From Gnetum montanum (taxonomy: Eukaryota > Streptophyta > Gnetopsida > Gnetales > Gnetaceae), in the NCBI GenBank assembly GCA_015680685.1, contig MNCI01038214.1, forward strand, positions 9,856-73,855: DNA of 64,000 nucleotides, given 5' to 3'. Each line of letters opens with the position of its first letter. Position 1 is the stretch's first letter. The position numbers were made by a program, and so were the translations under genes. Below are positions 9,120 to 22,240 of this stretch, in pieces. Below the pieces are notes generated by a model. It was not told where the DNA came from. It searched no databases and was given only the letters and a program-made list of their open reading frames with translations.

Positions 9120-12100
9120 TTTTGTGACGACTTGGATGGATCTGATGTTTTAAAGAAAAACCTTTATTTTTGTTAAAAGGTTTAGTATTTAAAAAATAAA
9201 AAGTCAAAAAATATACCGTCATGGCCTTTTTATTAAACTTTTGGGTGAGCAAAAATTTTAATCCAGCAATATATCGTTACCATCGCCCCGTATTGAAACA
9301 CTAATGAAGCCGCCACCCCACCCGGCCTGACGTGCGAATATTTTTAGATGCTTTAAATGTTACGACTGGACATATTTCCTGACTGTTTAAACTGGAACGG
9401 TAGTAAAACTTCCACTGAAAAAAATAATGATAACTAAAATGTGTCCAGCTGCTTCATTTAGACCAAAGTGGGTTGTTCACATCTTTTTATTACTTAACTT
9501 TTAAAACACGCACTTTTGTCTTTGTGTTAGGTGTTGGGCTTTGTGGTTGCGAAACAATGTATGCTGCAAATGATTTTACCTTCCGTCATATGATATCGTA
9601 CCCATAGAAGGCCATAAGGCACTAATGCTATTTCCAAGGGCACCATTGGCACTGTGGGCCTCCAATTGCAATGTTTAAGCTGATGGTTAAGAAGAATGGA
9701 AGTGGATAAGAAGCATGGAATTGGGATAGCCAAGAGGGCATTGGGTAGATATTCTTTAACTAACGTGAAAGGAGATGGGAGGGGTTCAAAATGCTTCCTT
9801 TGTGATTGTTGATTTTGCAAAGCATAGTCTATGTATGACTTTATGTAAAAATTGATTTTCTTCATCTAAAAATATTTTAATGGGTGCTTAGAATATTCAG
9901 TTCTTTAATTAGATTAACTTATTTGTTTTACATAATAGTATCTAAACTCCACTTGCTATATTATTTTGCATTGAACTAAATTATATGCTTTCATCCAAAC
10001 TTTGAAATGAAAATAATGAAAGAGCTTGAAGCCTAATAGGCCACATAAAGTGAAAGCAAATCCATGACTTCCCATTCTTTGGAAGTGCTTTTAACTTTGG
10101 TTCTAAAATGACCAATTAATGATTTAAAAGGACAAGCCTTTATCAATAAAGAATTCATAACAATGAATATTTGGTGGTCTTATGGGCTTCTCTTCTTCTT
10201 GGGGTACTTAGCCCCTAAAGAAATATGGCATTGCCATCATGGTTGAGACAATTATACCTAGAGCCATAGGATTGCTAGCTCCTCCACTCAAATCTACCAT
10301 GTTTGGTAGCCCCCTTAGTTTCTAATGAAATGTCTCATTACAATATAATAAATTACTGAGTCTATTTTACAACAATAACATTACATTGGTTATAAAATTG
10401 AAAGTGAAACTTAGGCTTTATTACATCTGATGATCCAAAGGATATGTTGGATAGACATTACATTTGTATCACGAAAGTTAAATATTGATTCAACAAATTG
10501 GTCAACTAATATACTTAATGTATCAATAAAAGATTATAGATATTCTATTGCAATATTATATTTTTATCTCAAGTGTTTAATCTAAGGATAACTAAGAAAA
10601 ATGTGATGCTCATCCTTAAGATCTCTTAACCCGCATAGGTTAACATGTGTGTTTTTCTTTAGGAAGGTGCATCCATCTTTTACTCTCTATTCTAAGATGA
10701 TGTGAACTTAAATGAAGCTTGCTAATGAAAATATGACATCTCATTAGGAGTACAACAAATATATAATGAACTAAGTTTAACCAGCTACCTATTGTGCATT
10801 TCACATAACTTTTTTTCCTTTTACATTTGATAATAACTTTATTAGAACTCATTATCAAACCAACTTATGAGTGTGCTTTGGATTGTTTTGCATTCCTTGG
10901 AAATATCATCTTTCCTTTTTTGTTTCTTTAAGAAATGCTTTAGAAAATTTGATTTGCTCCATTTTTGCTAGTTTTTGAGTATAAGAAATGTCACATCTCA
11001 AAATTTTACTTAATCAATGATCAAATTTCACATAACTTAATACTAAGGGCATGTGACATCATAATGCTTATAACTTAAGAAAATAAATCTCTATAAGCAT
11101 GATAAAAGTTAAACCAAAGTGTATGGTAAATTAGAAATTCACATTAAAGTACTTAAAATAATAGTTTATATATCCATAAATCAAAACTCATGATTAAATT
11201 TCATAAGTCATGATGTCATAAGTCATGATGACACCATAATCTCAAAAGAGGTGGTAATATCCATTAATACATCTAGCCAAGTCCATCATGCTCACCATTA
11301 GATAAAACCTAGAAGAAAACTAAATCTAAAAATAAGAAAGAAACCTTATCAATCATGCACCATCACCATCAAGCTCCTAACTCTTACCATATGAATTTAC
11401 ACACACATGTAGGAAGGATTAAAAACCTTCTATTAGAGTCAACCACATTGGTTTACTTGAAACAAGGTGTAAGACGGGGCCACATGCTACATAAGAAACC
11501 ATCTCAAGATCCATGAGATTAGAAGCCATAATTAACATCAAAACCATGATATCATACAAAATGTCAAGGAAATAGGTTAACGGAGAATGCCCCAAAATTA
11601 ACCATTTGCAAGGGCTAGTTAGCCCACAAAGGTCTCACTTATCTTGGATGCTATTAGTGATCCTCCTCAAGGACTAGTTAACCAAACCTTGCTTGATCTT
11701 AGATGAATCAACTCTAGGAATAATCCCATGTGATTTACCTACCCCTACCATTTTAAATCATGAAAACCAAAGAATCAACCACATGAACAATTAGAAGCGA
11801 CATGAGCAAGCACAAATTGGTAAAATAGTTCCTCCTTCCCCAATAATGCTTATCCATTAGTATAACCTAAGCATAATCACACACAACGTGGATCAAGTAT
11901 GGTAGCCAACCATACCATCCATAACACTAGCCCATTAATGTATGATCTAGGTTGTTTGAGGTATAAGCATAGTTAATGTTGGTCAAGTAGTAGAAGCCAA
12001 CATAGACTTCCAACAATGCCTACCCATTAATCATAACATAATTCATCAACAAAGATTTGAATCATTGGAAATTACTTGAAACAATGTATTATAGGTTACA

Positions 12101-13340
12101 GATAATTCATAGGATGAAAAAATGACACAAAACAAATGAATATGAAAGATCATGAGTTGATCATGACCTATGATTTGAAATGGAAGATTGACCATGATTC
12201 ATGGTCAAGTTTCAATGGAGACCACAATGTTGCCATAACCCATGGAACTCACCACTATCCATTTCTACTTGACCACAATTTGTGATTAAATCATGGTCTA
12301 AACCATGACCTTAGCATGAGTCATGGTGTATGCCATGACTTAAAGAATGTATACCTTAACTTGGATTTTAAGTTCTTGAAAGACCATGACTTATTGTTCA
12401 ATTATGGTCAAAAACTACAACCTCATCATAACCCATAGGCTTTGTCAACATCTTCACCATGAGTCATAATAGTAAGAAATGCCATCAAAGATGTGTCGAA
12501 AAATATAGGAAAAGACTAGAAGTTTGTACAAAATAAAATTAGAGTCCAACATGGATATTACAAGAGATAAACCACATTAAGAACATCATGCATAAGGAAT
12601 TATGGAGGTATTACATATCACATTAGGATCATAACAAGATAATGATTGGCTTCTCTACATTTAAAAATTTGTAAGGCATGCAACACAGAAGGTTAGATCT
12701 ATTAGAACGCTAAGGTAGTATCAAGATCACTAGTGAGAAAGGTTAACTAACAAGAATGTACAATGAATACATGAGAAACACAAATCCCACCTTTATAAGA
12801 AATCATAGGGTTTCCAAGCCAATATAGAAATGTTGGTTGATAATAGAATATCCAATAGATTAATTCCATTTATTTAGCAAAGCTAGGTAAGAGTATGGTA
12901 GATAATAGAAAATTCCAAGTTTACTCAAAAAGAAATAGCATAAAGTTTAACCAAGTTTTATAAAAAGATAATATTTTCCAAAAATATCTAACTACCACTT
13001 CGCAACATGTGCCACCATCTTATCAACCTATTCGTAGCAAAAAAACATTAAGAAATTAGTAAACATTCATTCAAAAAGCTAAATAAAATCCTATTTATTA
13101 AAAAAACACTAGAAGCTTCTAAAAATTAGAATATAAAACAAGAATATTTATAAAAAGAATTTGCAACTTATAAAAAGGAAAGCTTTGATAAAAATTTATT
13201 AAAGATTCTAAAAGTAATACACAAATAAAATACCTAAAAGGTCATGTAGTCAAATCCTCAAGAAGCATCAACAAATTAACAAAAGTCATAAACCAACCCA
13301 TAAGTTAATGAAAGAATAATTAAGTCTATATTATTCATTA
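9120..13340. other. AT-rich intergenic DNA, no gene recognised
   Basis: The first 300 bases after the FAR remain CpG-containing, then composition becomes AT-rich and CpG-poor. Open frames such as 9527-9865 minus and 10640-10858 minus carry no recognisable motif. Between about 11.0 and 12.5 kb the words CATGA, TCATG and CATGGT recur very densely, and there are weak direct repeats (for example 'aatgc' plus 'tacccattaa' near 11.85 and 12.01 kb). Confidence 0.5.
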
Positions 13341-13349
13341 CACATATAA

Positions 13350-14450
13350 TTCTCCAACTCATTAATGAAGGGACCAAAGAGAGTTAAAGGTAATGGGTAA
13401 TATTACTTCAACCTAATGTTTTCTAAAATTTATTTATTTTTGATTCACTATCTTTAAGTTCAATGATAACTTTTTTATACAACTTTTAAGCCCTTACTAT
13501 GAGTTCTACAAGGAGGCTTATTTTATTTAGCCATAGTCATGAGCTTTGTTGACTCATTAAATCATAAGATTATGTAAAATCTATAGAACAAATAAATTTT
13601 TTTTACTAGGTGAATTAATAGAAAAATGATTCTCTCTTAAGCCTATTTGGTAAATTACCATGAACTAATTTATATTCATCCCATAACTTATTCTTCTTTT
13701 TAGAGTAGTCCCTAACTTAATAAAAATACTATTTACAACTATTATATGCTAGTTTTTAATATTATTTCTATCACCTTTCATAGAGAGAAGAGTTTCTTTA
13801 CTAATATTCCACCATTTAGCATGACCATTATTTGCAATAATATATAATATTTTATAAATTTATATGTGAATAGATATGCTTACCCATTTAAGTAATTTAG
13901 AATATCGATCATTTTAATCTATAGTTTTCCCATATGCTAATTTATTAATTCCATCTACAACTTCTCCTAGGGTAAAATGCAAAAGAAAATGAAAAACATT
14001 ATAATAACAAATATCATCTTTACTTGAAAAAAGGTTACTATAAAATGCACAAATATCATATGAACTTTTCTTGTTATACTCTAATAAAACATCTTTTTCA
14101 TTTCTAACAAAACACTTATCCTTTTGACCAAATGCTCTCTCTCTTCTTTACTAGCAGCTTTTATATTTTTTCTAACTTGGACACAACCACCATCAAACCG
14201 ATTATTATAAACGTTATGTTTGTTAGCATTATTAACTTGTTTAGCTATCTCAAGTGATAATTACTCCAAATTCTTACTATGTCTATAAGAATTTTTGTGA
14301 TTTTGGTACTCTTCCTTGTATTTATCTTTTCCTACCTCTACAAGTAATCTTGTTTGATGAGAAGAAAGCAAAGCAATACACAAATTACCTTAAGGTCTTC
14401 TAAATGTAAAGGATGTATACCTAAAAATCTAATAAGCACATTGCAAATGA
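13350..14450 (-). pseudogene. LINE reverse transcriptase relic
   Basis: Reading the minus strand from about 14.45 kb down gives, with stops and shifts, a lysine-rich stretch (KEEYQNHKNSYRHSK), then KLAYGKTID, then GHAKWWNISKE with MKGDRNNIKN, and then ENHFSIN followed by LFVLQILHNL-like sequence. The order 'KA-GxDG', 'KKGD-NYRPI', 'GFR-STIDH-LVL' is that of reverse transcriptase blocks of plant L1-like LINEs. No catalytic xDD box survives. The frame is broken in many places; the call rests on motif order, so it is tentative. Confidence 0.4.
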
Positions 14451-16881
14451 GAAGATCTAAAGTCTTGTCTATGCTCAATCTACAAATTATTATTCTCTTC
14501 TATTGATATTAGTATAAGTGTAATGCTAAACCAAGTATTATAAATAATGTCTATGCCACCATGCTATCATGGAATAATTTCTATTCATTAAAGAGTAACT
14601 TTGGTCACGAGGTTATGAAGAAATGCAAGTTTGGCATATAGGAAGCTTGGAAAAGTTGGCATGGAAAGATATGTTTCTAGTAGATTTTGGAAGTGTCAAT
14701 GTTGTATTTTGGGTAATGTAAATGTTAATGCATAAAAATATTCATATGCAAGCCTTATCTAAAACTCATTTTAGTAGGCTATCATATAGGATACCTCCCA
14801 TATGAGTATAAAAACCCTAGAATAGTCTTAGCTAGAATAGTAAAAGGTAGTGTTTGAAAATTGAGATTATATATGCATAGATAATTTCTATGCTAATGCA
14901 AATAGTAATTATTATGATTTACAATGCATGTTAATTATAACAGGGTAAATGATAAAAAATAAAATCATTCATAACAAAATATTAGAATAGTGAATTGTGC
15001 TTGATGATATAACATCAACAATTTAACAAGCTAAAAATTTTGATGATTTTTGCATCAATGATAAAAGCATGTTGTAAAAAAAGTTATAAAGGTCTAGAAC
15101 TGAATAAAGACAAATTCTTGAAATCTTAGTAAAATTGTATTAAAGTATAAAATTAAATAGAGATAGATATATGGAGTTTGAACAAAGTAACAGTAAAATA
15201 AATATAATGCTAGTACATTAATTTAAAGAAACTAAAAATATGAAAAATTTCAACACAAACAATTCTTGGAAAAATCACACTAAATAAAATTTTGTAGTTA
15301 TGAAAATAGTAAAATCAAAAATAGAAATCCAAGTTCCCACATTAACAAATTAAGCAAAAGAAAAAAAAATAAAATAGAGGTCACTTAGCTCAAAATTAAG
15401 CTTCAAATCTCTTCAACTAGGTGAATTGCTACTTGTACTAAGTTAGTTACCTATACCTCCAAAAGGTACATCTCTTCTAGTAAGTCTATGCACTAGTTCT
15501 TTTGATCTTCTAGTAAGTCTTTGTACTAGAAAGTCTATAATGATTGAAACTAATCCAAATTAGTAAGAAGGAAACAAAGATAGATGGGAAAATAGGCTCT
15601 AGTTTAGAAGGGAAGTTTAATAGTATGGGGCTACTTCCTTTTTCCTCTCTAAGTCCAAGGCTTAAGCAAGATAAAAATAAAGCTTTTAAATTTAGTATAT
15701 TGAAACTTTGGAGTTCAAGAATCTTCCAACTTTCCTCTAGCTCTTTCTCCCATTTACTACCATCAACCAATGATGATCCTTCCTTTTCTACCTATGCTTT
15801 TAATGTTCCTTCCTTCATCTATAGTTGGTCTCGTCCCAATCATTTGTCTCCCTCATCCCTTAGATTTCAACCTTAGTACTTGTTTGGATTTGCAACAATC
15901 ATGATAATGATACTATCAAAAGTTTTTTAATAAGCCAGGCTTAAAATAAAATGTTAACTCAAAATGCTAGGTAGTCAAAATTTAGTAATTATTACATAAC
16001 TTTGGGTATGAACCTAAAACATCACATGATCGTTATATGTAACTAAATACTATCATTATGCTAACTTTATTAAGGGAAGATGAAAGAATGTAATGCTTAA
16101 ATTAGGGACAAATTAATGATGCTATCTAAAGTTAACCAATGGTAATAGGGGTAAGTGAGAAAGATAATGTCAATTGAATTAACAAAAGGGGAAAACATGA
16201 AATTGTGGATAGGTTACTAAGAAATCATCCATTGGAAATTCATAAATAATATAACCTTATGGTTAGAGATAATCTAATCATGTAATATTGGATAAGACTA
16301 TTATAAAAGCCAATATAGATTAATAGGAAGCTTAAAGCTTTTTTTTAGGCATATGATACAAACATATACACTAATGATATGCATATCAAAGTAAATTATA
16401 CAAAAGTTAAGCATTAAAACTGAAATTCCCAAATCCTATTTCACTAGTGGTAGGATTGATGAAGAATCTTTGGAGAAATAAAACTTTTGAAATACCTCAA
16501 TTTAAATGGATCAAACAATAAAAGAACGTAATGTACAAAGAAACTAAGGCTAAAAACTAAAAAAAAAAAAAAAAATCTCTATAACATGAATTGTGCTTGT
16601 AATGAAATATTTGATCCAATGACATGATCTACAAAAAAATCTTCTCATATCACACTAAATGTTTCTCATTGTAAATGTTATTAACAACCATTCCATCCAT
16701 AAGGAAGGGAAATAAGTAACCCCAAAACCATGATATAAAATTTGATGTAAATAGGAGATTGGAATGAAAAGTAAATTCATTATAGAAATAAAACCCTCAA
16801 ATAGATAAAAATGTAAATGAGTCAACAAATCTTTATCTATTAAAAACAACAAAAAATGAGATTAAGATCTTACCATTTTTA
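14451..16881. other. AT-rich intergenic DNA, no gene recognised
   Basis: The overlapping open frames 15544-15876 plus and 15510-15770 minus lie in a slightly less AT-rich patch but show no family motif on either strand. A short duplication of 'cttctagtaagtct' sits at about 15475 and 15507. A run of 17 A or so is at about 16559. Confidence 0.5.
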
Positions 16882-17748
16882 TGATTCTTGATTTTGTGAG
16901 TTGCATAGGTATCAATGCATGGTTAGCTTTGTCAATGTAGCAATGTAAACATAAGAGCAATGAAAGCCTATATAAATGCATGTAAATATCACATTTATGA
17001 CATCATTTGGTTAATAACATAACCAACATCTTGTAGTTTAATCTTGTAATAGTTAGAATTTATCATTGAGTGCCCATATTGCGAACTAATTGGATTATAC
17101 AAAGTCTTATTCAAGTGATTATGTACCTAAACATGTTTTTATGATAATAATAAGATTGAGATTCAATTACCTTCATTGCAACACATGATACTATTTTAAT
17201 ATTGTCCTTAATTGCAATTCAATCTTAATTATTATTTAATTTGCAAGCACTTAGTTCATTATTTTATATTCATTGCACTCAATTACATTACATAACTATG
17301 ACTAGCTCCAGGAATAAACACATTAACATTTGGTAATCCTAGTAGTACACCACTTGGGATGCCTAAAAATGAATACTTAGTAACCTAGAGATATTAGCAT
17401 ATGTTCAAGATATGTATGATGAGTTGGGAATAGATTCTCCTTGCATAGAAGAGACTAGATTTGTTCTTTGGATATAGGCTAAATTTCTTATAATTTAAAT
17501 ACTTTGTTATTTTAGTAATTTAATAATGTTTTTCTCATGGCCTTTTCAACATCATCATTATATGCTTCGATCGAACTTAAGTATTGAACTAGCCTCACAC
17601 ATGTGTGATTAGAAGGACAACTACGAAAAATTTAGTGTCTAATTATCTAAACAACTATACTAGTCTTAGTCTACAAAATTCGACCATATTACATATGAAT
17701 ACTTGTGATCTATATGAATGAATGTAGGCTCTACTTTGCTACTCATCA
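16882..17748 (+). mobile_element. 5' LTR of a gag-only Athila-like copy (867 bp)
   Basis: It runs from TGATTCTTG to CTCATCA. It aligns with the LTRs at 19494 and 20555 over blocks such as 'acatttggtaatcctag', 'tcattgcactc' and the TATA-like CCTATATAAATG about 90 bases in. A primer-binding site follows after one base. The length matches its sisters within one or two bases. Confidence 0.75.
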
Positions 17749-17749
17749 T

Positions 17750-17767
17750 TAGCGTCATTGTTGGGAA
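17750..17767 (+). other. primer-binding site (tRNA-Asp type)
   Basis: TAGCGTCATTGTTGGGAA differs from the tRNA-Asp-complementary TGGCGCCGTTGCCGGGGA at six positions, all of them transitions. It lies one base after the LTR end. Confidence 0.7.
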
Positions 17768-17881
17768 CTAGTGCTAGTGGTTTAGATACTAACAATCATC
17801 TAAGGATCACCATTAGAGTATTGAATAATTCATCAGTTAGAAATGTCTTATTTTATTTAAAGCACACTCAACACTTACAAG

Positions 17882-19470
17882 ATGTCTTCTTCTCATAGGG
17901 TAAATTTCCCACTTGCCAAGGGTACATGATAGAAGTATTAAGAGTTAAGATAAGGTGTCACAACAAATTAAAGTTATCTACTAGTATCTAGATCTATATT
18001 ATTTGGATTGTACTTTTATTATTCACTAAGATGAACTATGATGGAGGAACCTAGAAGGCAACATGTTGCCATGTGATCATTTAGTTCTTACTAATCCACT
18101 GATTCTGAACTATGAAAGGACTATTTCATGAAGGCATACCATGAAGCCACCAAGGGGAAGGGGGCTACCATTCCACTAACATCACAATTATAAAGGAACG
18201 ATATAGGCTATCAATATGGCCAATCTCATAGCCAAAATTATCTACTCCTTAGTATAAATGATTTGAACAATCTATGATTACATTTATTCTTAGCAAGTAA
18301 CCAAGGTAAAAGAAGAACTGACCAACACGTGGAAGACCTCTAGGCCTAGGTCTCCTAATAGACTACCTAGAGAACATCAAAGAGGCTAGGGAAGAAGGGC
18401 AAGCTAGCAAAAATCTCCTAATTCTCCATCATTATTCTTTTTGTCCTCATCATGAAGCTTTAATGAGGGTAAATGTAATTAAAGAAGAGAGGGCTATGAT
18501 CAAAGACCTAGTCAAGATGATAGAAGAAACCATAATAGGAATGATAAAACAGAAGGTAGACATGATTAAGAAGTTGAGCATTGATGTAAATGAAAGCATA
18601 ATAGGACACATCAAATGAGACATGATTAAAACATGGACTATGGTGATCATGATGATTATGATGAATTGTTGGTTGTTACAAGAAGCATGATTAACATTAG
18701 AAAGGTAGTATATATTCTAACGAAGCATTAAAGGAATGACAAAGACCAAATAACTAGATATGAATAACATTCCTATGTTTGAGGGAGGCGACAATGTACA
18801 TCCACAACATTATTTGCAAACCTTCCATGATGCTAACACATTTTAAAACATAGGAAACAAGTGGCAAAAGCTAAAGCTCTTTCCTAGGATACTTACTATA
18901 GAAGATGAAAGCTTGTACCAATTCTTAGAGCCAAAATCTATTAGAAGATGAAGTATGATATTGGAGCTATTTAATAACAAGTACCAAACATACTTCCAAG
19001 TGTCCAACCTGGGAAAGAGGATCTATAGATGAAAGAAAGATAATCATAAATCCATTGATATAACCTTGGATAAATATTATTCTTTGCTACACAAATGCCT
19101 AGGCCATGGCTTCTATCAAAGGGAATAGTTACATGACATCATAGATGAACTTAAAAACAAGATAAAAGAAACTCTTAGGATCTATGCCCAAGGAACATTA
19201 TAAAAATGAGAGCCCATAAGATTCAAAGATTAATTGATCAAGTGGAAAATTGGGAAGGAGAACTTAAGAAAAGAGAAAGTGTAGAGAAGTACAATAGGGA
19301 TCCCTCTATTTGCAAAAAGAAGATCCATCTTTGTGAGCTAGATGAGGAAGCACTATTAGAGAATGTGGTGTAATGAAAAACCTTACCTATTTAAAAATTA
19401 GTCATTAAATATTGGGGAAAATTAACAAGATGTGAAAGTCAATTTTTGAAAAGTTATAAATAATATTAAA
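17882..19470 (+). pseudogene. gag relic of the gag-only Athila-like copy
   Basis: ATG at 17882 (MSSSHRVNFPL) sits 114 bases past the primer-binding site and matches the sister gag start at 31997. Around 18.6 kb a basic/acidic tract with DYGDHDDYDE and TRSMIN parallels the 32.9-kb copy. At 18780-19030 the retrotransposon gag domain is visible (LEPKSIRR, LELFNNKYQTYF, VSNLGKRIYR), then YYSLLHKCLGHGF. Many codons are stops. The reading ends near 19.47 kb at a purine run that precedes an LTR, so protease and the whole pol are absent. Deletion rather than a natural gag-only design is likely. Confidence 0.65.
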
Positions 19471-19493
19471 TGAAGGAGAAAGCACAACAAGGT

Positions 19494-20361
19494 TGATAAA
19501 ACCATTGTGTCTTTTTGCTACAATGTTGTATCTATGATATCATAGCTCTACATATGTCATTGTAGATGTGATATAGTGGGCCATCATTATGCTTATAAAT
19601 ACCAACCCACCATGATGTTTAAATGAAAAATTTTCATCAAACTTAGCCAAATACCTGCAGTTTGTTTTCATAACCTAGACATAACATTAGAGTGAATGCT
19701 CATAGTGTGGTAACTAGCAAATGTATGGAGTATTTATTTGAGTGGATTGTTCTTGGGAATAATTCATGGCTTGTAATAAATATTGAGATTATTTCTCACC
19801 ATTGTAGCATATCACTTAGTTTAATTTTACTTTTCAAGCATGTTTACATTGATTAATTCCTATACATTTTTCAAGAACTTTACTTTCCCAATGTCTTTTA
19901 GTAAGGCTATATAAGTACAGCTAATTTCAATTGTAAAGTGTAATTTTTTGGTAACCTAGTAGTGAATTCACTTAATTTTCTTAGTAGTGAATTCACTTGG
20001 TAATCCCAGTGATGGTTACATTAGCTGAGGACATGTATGGCAAGCCAAGAATGGATACTTATTGCCATAGGATAAAACAATTTTCAACTCTAATTGCAAT
20101 TAGACTTAGATATTATTACCATATTTTTATCATGTTTACACTTAGTTTTAATTTAATTCAAAAACATAAATATATCATATATCTTACTAAGAATTAAACC
20201 ACACAACTTGCACTTTGCTAATTGTATGTGAGAAGACAATGATTGTGAATTGACGTCAACTACTAGTGAATTTACATTATCCATCCACAAATTACAATTA
20301 GGTCACATGTGAACACTCATGGCTTATATGGTTGAGTGTTGGAATATCCAACCACTTATCA
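19494..20361 (+). mobile_element. shared middle LTR of the tandem array (868 bp)
   Basis: It runs from TGATAAAACC to CTTATCA. The upstream purine run (GAAGGAGAAAG at about 19472) looks like a polypurine tract, as expected before a 3' LTR, yet a primer-binding site follows at 20363, as expected after a 5' LTR. The TATA-like TTATAAATACC is about 97 bases in. It therefore serves as 3' LTR of the copy on its left and 5' LTR of the stub on its right. Confidence 0.75.
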
Positions 20362-20362
20362 T

Positions 20363-20380
20363 TCGTTTTATTACTAGGGA
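20363..20380 (+). other. degenerate primer-binding site after the middle LTR
   Basis: TCGTTTTATTACTAGGGA is one base past the LTR end. Over 19 bases it matches the site at 31846-31864 at 14 positions. The next gag ATG is 117 bases further on, the family spacing. Confidence 0.6.
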
Positions 20381-20497
20381 TGTGTCAATGTTTGCTAAGT
20401 ATTGGATTTTACAAAGTTTGTTGTGTTAAGTAAAGCATACTTTTCATACTTTAAAAACATTTTCTAGAAGTACACACTCAAGCATCAAACCTTTAAT

Positions 20498-20554
20498 ATG
20501 AATTCTACAACTAAGGAGAAATCTCCATTTACTACTAAATTTAATGAGAGTCAT
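20498..20554 (+). pseudogene. gag stub, about 19 codons, cut off by the next LTR
   Basis: ATG at 20498 opens MNSTTKEKSPF, clearly related to the gag starts at 31997 and 470-472. After about 19 codons an LTR begins at 20555 (TGATGAAC). The interior of this copy has been lost between its first gag codons and the next LTR. Confidence 0.6.
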
Positions 20555-21185
20555 TGATGAACTTTCAATAGGCTACGTCAATGAGCATGCTTCAATGTAG
20601 CCTCGTTGATGCATGGTTAGATGCATCAACACAGACTTGTTGACATAATGTCTAGTATTGCCTATATAGATGTGTGTACCCACTACATTTATGGCATGGA
20701 AAATCAATAGTGTAGCCAAAGTCTTGTAGTTTCTTCTTATTAGAGTTAGAATAGTTTCCAAGTGCCCACAATAGGACTTCAAGAATTGTATGGATCCTTA
20801 TTTGAACATCAATGTACTTGAACACTTTGATGTGCTGGCAATAAAGATGAAATTCTTAGAATTCCTTGTTGTACTTAAGAATAGTTCAATATTTTCATTC
20901 ATGCACTTTTTTACTTATGCATTTTACATTCATTTCCTTAGTTAATTAATACATTTAATAATAATAATTTATAAGTACAACTATCTTGAACAAATTATTA
21001 ATGCTTGGTAATTTAAGTGGTGTTATCTCTTACATTGCTCAGTAGCCTAACACTTGATATTCCAGTAGCATTCATAATGATTTTAGGATGTGCATGGAAG
21101 GTGGGCCCATATGCTTATGTTAGGATGATTAGATTAAAGCATTAGATAGTTAATTAGTTAATTTAAAATTAATTACCTTTATTTC
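20555..21185 (+). mobile_element. 5' LTR of Athila-like element 2, first part (split)
   Basis: It starts TGATGAAC, with a TATA-like GCCTATATAG about 100 bases in, and follows the family to 21185, where the terminal TGATGAGC of the nested element begins. The missing last part resumes at 31603. The two parts sum to 874 bp, close to the 865-868 bp of complete sisters. Confidence 0.75.
21181..21185. other. target-site duplication of nested element 1, left copy
   Basis: ATTTC abuts the left end of element 1; ATTTT at 31603-31607 abuts the right end. The single difference is a C-to-T transition. The LTR sequence of the host element continues across the pair. Confidence 0.6.
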
Positions 21186-22223
21186 TGATGAGCGGTGAGG
21201 TACCCCTATGCTCAACCATATGAATACGAGCATTTCATGCACGATCCGATCGAATTCCAAGGACTAAGTGCTTATGCACCCTTGTGGAAAAAGGACGGGT
21301 TGGTTGATCATTGTCTTCCCTAGCTTACCTATATGTCATAATTGTATGGTTAAGTAAGCTTGAGGTATATGATTTTTATAGCTTTTATGTTTGTATGTCT
21401 TGTTCTAGTAGGGAAGGAGAGAGGTAACTGAGTGACTAATTTAACTTAAATACTCATTAACCAAGTTCAAACTAATCCTAACACCAGCATCCATTCCCAC
21501 TTTTCGTACACATCTTAAACCAGTGTAACACTTCTAGGATTACCAAACGCTAATCGTTACTAAGTTACCAAGTGTTACACACATGCTCGAAGTGGTCATG
21601 CTTGTGTAATTTAATGATTTTCTTAATTGATCAAAATGAATTATTGTGCTAATAACAGAAATGTAAAGTGCATATAATAAAATAAAATAAAATAAATGCA
21701 TAAGAAAATAAAATAAAAGAAATGCATAAGAAAACAAATCTCAAGTGCTTCATGGATGAATCAAAGAGCTCGTCTTTATTGCTGTACACAAGGTGTTCTT
21801 AGGTACATAATGCTCAAATAAAGATCTGTCCACACTTAGACCTCCTACTATGAGCACTTGGAAAATACTCTAACTTTCAAACAGACTATAAGAGTTTCAC
21901 TACTTGACTGCTAAAAGACTTTCTTCCAATTGTGCGGCTAGGCACTGTATTTATAGGCTTGGGAGCAACTACTCTAATAATTAGAGTAATCACTCTACTA
22001 ATTAGAATAACTGCTAAAGTAGCTACTAGAGTAACCACTCTAATAATTATAATAACTACTAGAGTAACCACTTTAATAATTATAATAACTACTAGAGTAA
22101 CCACTATAATAATTAGAGTAAATGCTAGAGTAACCGCTAGAGTAACTACTCTAAAAATTATAATAACTACTAGAGTAACCACTCTAATAATTAGAATAAC
22201 TACTAGAGTAGCTGCTCTCATCA
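21186..22223 (-). mobile_element. 3' LTR of element 1 (1038 bp)
   Basis: On the minus strand it starts TGATGAGAGC at 22223 and ends GCTCATCA at 21186, with short inverted terminal repeats. It aligns with 30746-31602. The sense-strand CCTATAAATACAG near 21946-21958 is a TATA candidate. It is longer than the 5' LTR because of minisatellite expansion. Confidence 0.85.
21966..22215. repeat. minisatellite inside the 3' LTR
   Basis: Units built from 'agagtaaccactctaataa' and 'ttataataactact' recur about seven to eight times. The 5' LTR at 31490-31590 has about three to four units. Open frames on both strands here are by-products of the repeat. Confidence 0.8.
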
Positions 22224-22240
22224 TACCCCCACAACTGAAT
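22224..22240 (-). other. polypurine tract of element 1
   Basis: On the minus strand, CAGTTGTGGGGGTA directly precedes the 3' LTR start TGATGAGAGC. A G-rich tract at this place is where plus-strand DNA synthesis would be primed. Confidence 0.6.
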
